From Symbiodinium natans (Eukaryota; Sar; Dinophyceae; Suessiales; Symbiodiniaceae): a DNA stretch of 64,000 nt. The stretch is from assembly GCA_905221605.1 (NCBI GenBank), contig CAJNDS010002828.1:129501-193500 (forward strand). The letters run 5' to 3'. Below the pieces are notes generated by a model. It saw only the letters and a program-made list of their open reading frames with translations. It did no database searches and was not told where the DNA came from. Position numbers and translations under genes: made by a program. Positions 55,386 to 64,000 of the stretch are shown piece after piece (the first letter of the stretch is position 1; every line of letters starts with the position of its first letter).

Positions 55386-57640
55386 TTGCAACTGACGTTG
55401 CATGCATTGCGGTGCGTGGCTCTGTCTGATCCCAGAGTTGGTCCAAATTTTGCGGAACGTAGCACCGGCTGCATGGACAGAACCATGGAGAGCGCATGCG
55501 TGCACATGTGCGACCCAGACCCGGCCGTGGCCAGAGATGCCTGCAATGCGTTGCTGGCCCTGACTTCCAAATCCTTGCGATCAGATCCTTCTCGGTTTGA
55601 CCACATACTGGCCCCTGTACTCGCGAGGCTCTCCGAGCGCCCTTTGGGTGCCTTCGGCTTGCTGGAAGACACGCTGAAACTGCTGCTGGTATTGCTGGAA
55701 AGTGGTGAGCCTGACCTGCTCGCAGCAGACCGGCTGGAACGTGTTTTCCCTTTGGTTTGTGAAAGGCTCTTGGCCTTGCTTGATGAGCTCCTGGGAGAAA
55801 TGCCCGGAACGTCCGCAAGGATGGTCGCTCAACTGGAGGACATACTCTTACAAGTGCTGCAGGCATCTCGCGTCCTTATCTGCAGGTGGTATGTCTCAAG
55901 GGGTGACAGTGAGCTACCCCGGATTCAACTTGGATATTTGGCACATTTGGCGGTGCAACTTCTCAGCGTTGGAGTTTTCTCGAAGGGCCGGCCCACTCGT
56001 GATCAAGTAATCTCAAGTGTGCTGGTGTTGCAGTCAATGGCCGACACAGAAGCCACATCAGACTTACTGCTGAATTTTTACCCTGGGGTTTGCACGGCCC
56101 TTGTGAAGTTGCTGCTCCAGGCCGGAAAGGAGTTTAAAGTAGGATTTAAGATTGTCATTGTCGGCTGCAGCTGTTTAGGTGCCTGGCTGCGTGTCGTTCT
56201 GGGAAACGCTAGGAATTCCGAGCTTCTTGCGGCGGAAAGCCGGCCACCACTGACTCTCGCGGAGATCTTTCGGCAGCACAACGATCCTGACGGAGAGAGA
56301 GGCCCTGAGACGGCAACAGCTTGCAAGGAGGGGCAGGTTCCCCATGATGCTTACCGGAATGGGACACATGGGCCAAGGACAGGACATCGGATTCCGCCCA
56401 AGCTGAGCCGAGACTCGGCTTGGCTGGAAGAGACCAGCCGTCAGAGTTCAGAGGCATTGATTGCTGTTTTGCACCAGGCAGAAGTCGCCACAGAAACTTT
56501 ATGGGCGGAGAAGGCAGCAGTCCGACTGGCTTTCATCGGCCTGTGCGTCACCATACTAAAGCATTGTGACAGAACTGTCACGGGCCGTGCTGTCGAAGCT
56601 TGCTTCGAAGTTGTGCTGGCCGGCCTTTCGGATGATTCAGAAGAGGCAAGGCAGGCAGCCACTGGATTTATGCGCGACCTGCTTGTTGACAAGTCTGCCG
56701 GGGAGGCTGTGAAAGTCCGGGGTCGCATTGTTGAATGGCTGGTCAGACTTACTGGAGATCTGGGTTCGGTATCTTCAAAAATGGAGGGTGCGAGACACGT
56801 GCCGAAGCGTCTTGCGCGCTTGGATGGCCTGCTTGCTTTTGTCGAGGGTGCTGGTGAGCAAATGTCTTGGCAAGCAGTTCCGGCGACGCGTGCGTGTGAA
56901 GTGTTGGAGCCGGTGCTGCAGGCTTTAAGCCTGGAGACTTCTGGCTTGCAGAACTTGCTTCGAGACGAGCGGCCTCTGACTTCAGTGCCGGGCAGCTCCA
57001 TAAGCCATGCGGAGCGTTTGGTCACGCTTTTTCCGTATGATCTACAGGACATGGCACAGGCAGAAGAAAGCGCGGGGCTTGAAGCCGGAGAACTGCATGG
57101 CTTATTAACGGACGGCCATGAGGTGCAGACTTGGCTCCTGCGAGCTTTGAAGTTGGCAGGAGGCGACGTAGGTCTGGCCAGACAGGTCAAGACGGTTCTG
57201 GGCCGACTCGGCAGGGTTACCGGCATTGAGTCTGCAATGACGTCCGTTTTCGAAGATGCACAGTGCAGCTGGCATCTGGAGCTGCAGACGTTGGAAGAGC
57301 CTTTTCCATTATTCCCATCACATGCAAGTACAACTTCAGGGTTCTTGGGCAGTGCTTCTAAGCAGCGACGCGTTGCAGCGATGTTTGCTCTGATGGCATT
57401 CCTTGATGCTTGCACCCCTGGCGCTTGTGGCATTGGCAAAGCAGGCACCCCGTCTCCAATTCCGTCGTGGTTGGCCTTGCAGAGTTTGTGTCTTGGGCTC
57501 GCAGGGAGAAGCCCTGGGGACACTTGCCCGGGCTCAAGGTGCCTCGACCAGCACATCATGTCTTTAGAGCCTTCCGAATCTTTCTTTTGCACTGTGGGCT
57601 TCCGCGTCGCAACTCAAGGCTGCAAGTACTCTGCGCGCAT
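55386..57640 (+). CDS. TTI1-like HEAT-repeat protein, exon 1 of the visible part
   Basis: About 750 codons of helical-repeat protein (ALLALTSKSLRSDPSRF, HILAPVLARLSERPLGAFGL, YPGVCTALVKLLLQAGKEF). HEAT-like repeats are followed by a typical TTI1-style exon order downstream. TTI1 works with TELO2 and TTI2 in the TTT co-chaperone complex that stabilises PIKK kinases such as mTOR, ATM and ATR. The frame has no ATG at its start and must be joined to an upstream exon. The last few residues before the stop at 57645 look intronic. The identification rests mainly on the C-terminal exon at 58288. Confidence 0.55.
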
Positions 57641-57779
57641 GCCTTGATTGCCGCTGCTCTGCGGGCCATGACTGCGTCTGGCCAGCCAATTCATGGGCAG
57701 GACCACATTTGAGAAATCTGGCGGCTTTTGACGTTTCGAGGTCCAACTCAGAGAAATCTTAAGTCTTAAGTGCGCAGGT

Positions 57780-58035
57780 CAGGCGCCTGCTGAAGCCGCT
57801 CTTGGAAGACCTGGGCCATGGATCCTTTGTGATCTCCATGGCTAGCCACAGTCGCTTGGGCAGCAGTAGGAACAGACTGGAAGTGTGTTGGGTGTTGCGA
57901 TCACTGCCTGCCCCAGGCACTTTAACATTGCTTTGCCGGCTGCTGGCAGACGAAGGTTCTCTTGAGGCATCTGACGGCAAAGCTTTTTGGCAAGAGGACA
58001 GAACCGTTGTCCAAGATCTTTGCGCATTGTTTATT
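57780..58035 (+). CDS. TTI1-like gene, exon 2
   Basis: Opens after GTGCGCAG|GTCAGG and reads VRRLLKPLLEDLGHGSFVIS, then NRLEVCWVLRSLPAPGTLTL, to a stop at 58036-58038. Helical, continuous with the HEAT pattern of exon 1. Confidence 0.5.
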
Positions 58036-58086
58036 TGAGTTCTGCTTGCACGTTTGGTTCGGGTCAGCTGTCCTTCTAGTCGCAGG

Positions 58087-58260
58087 TTAGCACGCTTTTG
58101 GCTGGATACGCGGACTACTTGGCGGGGGACATGTGCTTCCAGCTGAGATTTGGCCCGCCGGTTTCCGGAGCCTCTTGCAGCCATCACTCCCTTCCGCTTC
58201 TGCTCACGGCAGTTGTTCAGCATACCAGTCGCCCCCCCAGTACTCCTTCAGTTGTGAGAC
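58087..58260 (+). CDS. TTI1-like gene, exon 3
   Basis: Opens after GTCGCAG|GTTAGC and reads LLAGYADYLAGDMCFQLR then a Pro-containing linker and LPLLLTAVVQHTS. A DYL-D-x-x-L-R element at this place is familiar from TTI1 proteins. The exon end is not certain. Confidence 0.5.
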
Positions 58261-58287
58261 GTTGTGAGTTTCCAGCATTCTGAAGTA

Positions 58288-59589
58288 GGCAGGGTGCCTG
58301 CGCAAGGCCTGGAGATGATGCCGTTCCTGGTTGACATGGTGCACGCTGTCTTGACCATGGCCTCAAAAGCAGACGAGAAGTCTGTTTGGGTCCTTCGCAT
58401 CCTGGCCTGCACAGTTCAACGGCTGGCCTGTATAATTTGTGAGAGGCGACTGGAGTCCAAAGGATCGGGATTGCAGCTCGACGATGCTGTGCCTCTGCAG
58501 GTTTCATTGAACGATGGTTCTCAGGTGCCCTCATCTGCCATGGCAGTCTCGGCTTTCTTCTCAGGTAAGCTGATGGGATGGAAGCCACCGCGACGCCGCG
58601 ATGGGTTTTTCCTGCATGACCTTGGCCTGTGCCTGGATGAAGATTCAGAAGAGACAGGTGAATCGGAGATGGAGGAGTCTTCGCGAGCTTCAACGGCTGC
58701 AAAGGGTTTTGAAGGATCTGGCAATGCCAGCACGGGCGGCGGCAGATACGATCAAGAGCGTCGTGTGGCTTCCAGCGTCGTCATGTGGGCAAGGAATTTT
58801 TTGCAGTTTCCAGATGCCGGGCCTCGTCACTTGGCTCATGTTGCAGTCATACATGGTTTGACAGTGCTGTCCACGCGAGTGAAGGATTTGCTGCCCCACG
58901 TCCACAGTGTTTGGCAACACATGACGCCCTCTTTTTCTGATGGGGCTGCGATGGCAGCACTGGCAGACAGCTGTGTTCTTCTGAAGCACATGGCGCGTCT
59001 CTCTGGTGACTTCATCAAGCGGCGTTTTTTCAGTGATTGCTGGCCAGGGATTTGGCAGCGGCTCAAGGCGACGGATGTGGTGCAGGGTTCATGCACCTGG
59101 TCTTCTGCAATGAAGATGCAGTGGGCCGCTCTCGATGCTATTGTCTTCCTTGCGGGCGATTCATCTTTAGTAAGAGGCATTTCCGAGCAGCTCATCGCTT
59201 TGGGCATCAAATTTGCAAATCCCCTTGTTGCTGGCCGCTTGCGTTCCCTTTCATGGAGTTTGCTGCAGCAGATGGCCAAGGTAGACGCAGACTTGCTGTG
59301 GATGTATGTGCAGGCTCTGGAATCACCCGACAGCCAGCCCTGGAGTGCCACATTCCTGTTAGCAGAAGTCGCCCCAGCAGGCTTGCAGGCAGAGGACCTA
59401 ACCCGGCTGAAAGGGATGGTGGAGTCCGAAGACTCCCAGCCTTGGTGCCCGCGAGTGGCGCTGGGTGTGGGAGGAGACCTCTGGTGCGATGCACTTGTGA
59501 GAGTGAAAATGAAGACTGCCTCAGGTGCTCGCCTTGAGTTCGCCGTGCAAGCAAAGAAGACCACCTGCCCCAAATATATTAAACTATGA
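58288..59589 (+). CDS. TTI1: TTI1-like gene, C-terminal exon
   Basis: Opens after GAAGTAG|GCAGGG. It reads MMPFLVDMVHAVLTMASKAD, an acidic linker (EDSEETGESEMEESS) and then the conserved C-terminal HEAT block. In that block LSTRVKDLLPHVHSVWQHM precedes DGAAMAALADSCVLLKHMA and LSGDFIKRRFFSDCWPGIW (about 58860-59050). An LLP-hydrophobic-W block followed by GDF(L/I)-x-R-R-F is what I know from TTI1 C termini. The stop is at 59587-59589. Good exon; the gene name is probable, not certain. Confidence 0.55.
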   Translation, partial: GRVPAQGLEMMPFLVDMVHAVLTMASKADEKSVWVLRILACTVQRLACIICERRLESKGSGLQLDDAVPLQVSLNDGSQVPSSAMAVSAFFSGKLMGWKPPRRRDGFFLHDLGLCLDEDSEETGESEMEESSRASTAAKGFEGSGNASTGGGRYDQERRVASSVVMWARNFLQFPDAGPRHLAHVAVIHGLTVLSTRVKDLLPHVHSVWQHMTPSFSDGAAMAALADSCVLLKHMARLSGDFIKRRFFSDCWPGIWQRLKATDVVQGSCTWSSAMKMQWAALDAIVFLAGDSSLVRGISEQLIALGIKFANPLVAGRLRSLSWSLLQQMAKVDADLLWMYVQALESPDSQPWSATFLLAEVAPAGLQAEDLTRLKGMVESEDSQPWCPRVALGVGGDLWCDALVRVKMKTASGARLEFAVQAKKTTCPKYIKL

Positions 59590-60482
59590 ACTATGCCCCT
59601 GTAGCATGAATAACTTCTTAATGACGTTTGCTGCCTGCAGGTGTTTCTACATCTCCAAGACGGAGCTAGCTTTTCTGGAGGTCCATTTTGCTTTCTTCAA
59701 CCACAGTGCGATGAGTGATCGCGACCATGTCAGGCAAATGTGCCAAAGCAGAAGCCGAAGTCTAAAGGCCAAACCCTGAGTGCAAATTTGGGGCCCTCTG
59801 GCGCTTTCGACTTTTCGAGTCACTTCGGCTAAGATCAGCAGCAGGATCAAGACGGCGCTGGCCACATCTTCTCATGTCATGTGCAGGATTACAGTTGCCC
59901 CAGTCTTCGAGGCATCTGCTGCTCAGGATCTGGCCTTTTGGGCATGCCTCTGGCTTTGGCATTGCACCAGGGCCTTTGGGCTGTGTTTTTTGCCGAAGCC
60001 TTGGAGTGAACCCAACATATCTGCACGTTTGCACATTCTACTGTGTGTCTGGCCGAGGCGCACATTGCGTTCAACTATGGTGCGTGCCCTCATGTCCCCA
60101 AAGATTTAGGAATGCATCTGTCTGTGGTTTGAAAATGCAGAAACGATGTTTGCCCGGCCCGGCTCGATTCGGGTCCTTATTAAACCTCGCTATGTTGTCG
60201 TACCTTGTGGGAGCAACAGGTACTACCTGACCAACTGGAGCCGCACCCTCATCTCTGCGAAGTTGCTGAGTTCTTCCATCTGCCCCTCGAGACTCGAGCC
60301 GAGCTGGCTTTTTGAGAGCTTCCGTTTTTTTGGTAGAGAAGGTCCCACCTACTACAGCGAAGTCCTGAACTTGACGCCGGCGCAGGCTCGAACAGCGCGA
60401 CAGGAGTGTGTTGAAAGCAAGTCGCTTGTAAGCAGCGCTTGTGTTCGCTTGTGGCCTTTTTTTGAGGGGTTTTGCAGTTGTT

Positions 60483-60483
<1 letters not shown>

Positions 60484-60514
<31 letters not shown>
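60484..60514 (+). repeat. (GT)n microsatellite, 31 bp
   Basis: Uninterrupted GT repeat, followed by GCGTGCG. Confidence 0.95.
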
Positions 60515-60518
<4 letters not shown>

Positions 60519-62011
60519 CGTGTGCCACAGGCCAAGTACCACCTCATGCTGCCCCACGTCACAAACCTGATTTGCAAATCTGTGTGCCCCAGCTTCAAGA
60601 TGAGCTCTGCTCATTCCGAGTCTGGGGGTCTCTTCTTGACCTCGCCAGGAATCCGCTGCTGGTTAGAGTAGTGGAAAGGACATCGCTTGTTTATGGGGAA
60701 TGCGTGTCCGACAGTGCAAGTTCAGGGCAGACGTGTCCGGTGACAGAGTTTCATGCGCCTGGAAGGAATGGTGTCAGCCTGCTGTCAATGCGACGCCTCT
60801 TCACCGTGTCTGGTTTTGTTCTGGCGGCTGCTTGCTTGCTGCCAGTGCAAGCCCCAAGCAGCTAAGCACAGAGACAAGACCCTGTCAGAGCCGACACGCG
60901 GCTTCTGAAGGTCTATCGCCTGCGGAATCATGACCCGCAGGATGCCCAGATCTGCAGACAGCCCGCATCTGCAGACAACTGCCTTTCGCGTCGGGTGTAA
61001 GGTGGATCTCCACGATACTTTGCAGCATGGCAAACGCCTGCTTCGGCCTAGCTCCATGTGGGTTCAAGGCTTGGTTCTAGGTCCGCAGACGACCTGCTTC
61101 GCCATCTGCCTGTGTCAGGCAAACTATCTGGACATAACTGAGAAGTACGTTGGGGTTGGATTCCAAGTCCTCTTGCAGAAGGCTAGAAGCGGCATTCCGT
61201 GTTTCTTTTTGAAACCAGGTCATCAGTGGATATGGAAACACACTGGGAACTGTTGGCTCGTGGGATCCGACCTCATCCCTTGACCTTCAGATTTCCCTTG
61301 GCAGCATTTGTACATATCGGTGGCAGAGTCCCAGATTGGCGAAGGTCGGACCGCAGTTGGTGGCTTTCTTGTTACATCGCTTCCAAAGTCAAGCGCTCAG
61401 ACATTTCGCGAGCCCACAAGGGCAACACAGGGGCTCCTGCGACAAGTGAACGAGGCTGGGACGTAGTTTTGCTGTCCGTGGCCCTGGTGAACGTTGGTGC
61501 TGCGCTGAACTATGTCACAGTCTCAGCTGATTTCCGGATGTGGCTCAGCCGCTGCTGGAAGGCTTATGTTTGTTTTGCAGCCAGGTGCGATGCTCCACGG
61601 TGACTCCGTTGGAAAGGTCACTGCAGACGCCGACAAAGAAGGCCGTGTAATTCAAACGCTACGCGACCCGCCTCGGCGGGGGCCCGTGGCCGTGGCAGCG
61701 GCGAGGCAAGGCCGCCGCAGCTGGCCCGGTGGAGGAGGACGAAAGAGCACGGAGGAGGCTGCCGTGCATGGTCAAGAAAGCGGGGCAGAGACTGGATTGG
61801 GGGGTGAGGAAGGTGGGTAGGGGAAGGGAAAAGAAGCGTTGCAAAGCTGGGAGGGGTTAGAGCGGGAGGGTTGGTGTCCGTCCCCATGGTCGGCCCCATA
61901 TGCCACTTGCACAAGTGCCATGGGCAGGGCATCATTAGAGGTGGGGTGCCTGCTTTATGCTCCCGGCATGCCTCAGCCCGCGGCCTCGATTGCTTGTGTT
62001 GAAAGTTGAGG

Positions 62012-62134
<123 letters not shown>

Positions 62135-64000
62135 TGCTGTGCCTTGGGATATCTTCGCAAAGAGAACTTGGATCAGGCAGCAGACCCAAAGACCAATTGA
62201 GCCTGTCCAGCAATCACTGCGACAGCTCGACGGAAAAAATGCCATTGGCAAGTGCTGCAGTGCAAAGCTAGGACGCACCGCAAATTGCAGACCAAAAAGA
62301 GGAGCACAACGTGACAAGACCGTGCTTGCCGGCTCAAATGGCGGCACGCGTGCCAGCGCCATGATCGTGCCGTATCTTCGCCTTCAGCGACCTCCCTGTC
62401 GACATGCTCGTTCCGAAGCACGGCTCATGCGGGTCACGACATCTTTGCTGCTTATTGGTGGTGACGGCATTTGTCAGGCCTCGGCGGCCTCGCCCTTGTG
62501 TGGTCACAAGGTGCAGAAGCAGGTGGCCGGCTTCAGTCTGTGCACCCTCGCGGTCTGCTTAGAATTCGCGAGACCTGCAGAAGCTTGGACCTTGTTGCAG
62601 CCGGAATATATTGATCAAGGCAACGATGCTGGGAGCCATGGGGCGGAAGTTGCCGGCTAAGATTCGCTCTGGGAAGGAACTGAGGGCTTTCCAGAACTTA
62701 GACTTGAGAATGGGTGTTCAGGCCCAGACAGGCCGGGCAGCCCGCGAAAGTTTCCATTGACGTCAAGGCTCCCTGTGTTGCTTGCTGACGCTTCGCCAAT
62801 GCTAAGCACGCAACAATCCACAGTCTTGCATGCAAGGGAAGAGAGAGCTTGGCCGAAGTGGCAAGTTGGCTCAAAGAAGGGGTGTGTTGCCCAGATTTGA
62901 ACGTCGGCGCATGACGGACGAAAGAAAGAAAAACGCTTGGCAAGACTTGATGTTGCTGGCAATGAGGCGCAAGTTGTCATCGCAGTGACCAATCAAGGCA
63001 ATCTTCGGGCGAGCTGTGGGTGTGAAGCTGTGCCAAGCGTTTGGCTGTGTTTGGCCGCATCGCAGGACTCGAGGGTCCTGTGGCACGAGAGCTGCAACAG
63101 TACCATGAAGTTTCGAGTGCCGGGGGCCCTTTTTCCTTTCCCCAGAAGTCCTCATCTAGCAGGGCGTGGTAAATAGAGGCGGCGTGCTTGGGGCTTAGGT
63201 GGTTGTGTCGAACCGGCTGTATTTCCAGTGGCGTGGAGAAGGCCATCTATGGCTCGCTGCCTTTCTTGTCCCCAGTTCACCGTACGGGTTTGGTTTGGTG
63301 CAGATTTGCAGGACGCAGCCCGGCAGTGCTCCGTGCTGAGGGCGTTCTTCACGTAGATTCTCAGTCGTTTGGGTAGCGGCCCGTAGGTTGCTTCTCAAGT
63401 CTTTCATGAGCTTGGTACCTGTAGCTTGCTGCTCAAGAGTGCAACGCACCTACACTGCGTGGCTGCTCGTGCAATCCTTAGTACGTCTTCAGCTAGCATC
63501 GGTCTGCAATTCTGACTTCGCATACTGCAGGCACTCATGTCGGCTGCTGAATGGGAATATGAATGGAGCCCAGAAAGACAACGCTACTATTACATGGACA
63601 AGGCATGGATTGAGCTCTGCTAGGACATGTAGTGAAGCGGGGCCTTGGGACGGCGTGCTGTTAGCGGTGTCACACGCCTGCGTGAGGTGTCTGGCAAATC
63701 AAGCTGGAGCAAGCCGTATGGTTGTGTTCTCGAGCTGCCTTCCCAGCCGCCACAGCAGGACCTCTGAGTTGCTGCACCAGTTTTCGACATGAACTGTATT
63801 GAAATTAGCGAAGGATGCCACCAGAACCGTGAGGGAACAGGGGCAAATGTGCAAAATGCCTGTGCTCTTGAGTTGTGGTGTGTGGAAGGTTTGGGCCCTG
63901 GGGAGCTAAATTTAGTGGAGATGGGTGAAGTGTCTGTTGCCTGTTAGCGATTTTAGGGTTAGGGTAGATTCCGCATTCGCATTGGCATCGGCTTGTGGAG

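Overview
The window looks like nuclear DNA of a protist, most likely a dinoflagellate (Symbiodiniaceae-like). The flanks are GC-rich and crowded with degraded retroelements whose reverse transcriptases read like the LINEs abundant in dinoflagellate genomes. The host genes are split by introns whose visible acceptors all read AG|G, and TTTAGGG-type repeats occur. This assignment is inference; there is no marker gene.

Left part (1-12833): a retroelement-rich region dominated by a 10.3-kb tyrosine-recombinase (DIRS/Ngaro-order) retrotransposon at 2117-12442. It is bounded by exact split direct repeats in the order A1 - genes - B1 - A2 - B2. It carries an intact tyrosine recombinase, a Gag with a CCCH finger, an ORF joining a 2OG-Fe(II)-oxygenase-like domain to a DNA-methyltransferase-like domain, and RT plus RNase H.

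Centre (12834-33671): a 20,838-bp, mostly AT-rich, integrated Polinton/Maverick-like virus (PLV). It has exact 264-bp terminal inverted repeats and a 5-bp target duplication (CCCCT). It encodes a retroviral-type integrase, penton, major capsid protein, a fiber with a broken S74 chaperone end, an FtsK/HerA-type packaging ATPase, a lipase-like protein, a type B DNA polymerase and about 15 small proteins. Two promoter classes can be read by eye: CTTAAAG-like 23-32 nt before five genes including the polymerase, and TCTA/TCTC 11-23 nt before eleven genes including the capsid and fiber genes. Hairpins sit over the stop codons of convergent genes. The right 2.9 kb of the virus (30533-33407) has higher GC, two unrelated ORFs, telomere-like repeats and a possible structured RNA, so it looks like acquired cargo. 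The virus sits inside a LINE reading frame that would run straight through if the virus and one CCCCT were removed.

Right part (33672-44152): the rest of the interrupted LINE, several further LINE fragments, a 2.4-kb minisatellite (53/41-bp units), and one nearly complete LINE (41150-44152) with RT and a restriction-like-endonuclease-type C terminus. From 44153 to the end the DNA looks like ordinary host gene space: a PB1-domain gene (46457 onward), a possible EF-hand gene (about 53050-54653), a probable TTI1 homologue in four exons (55386-59589), and dinucleotide microsatellites.
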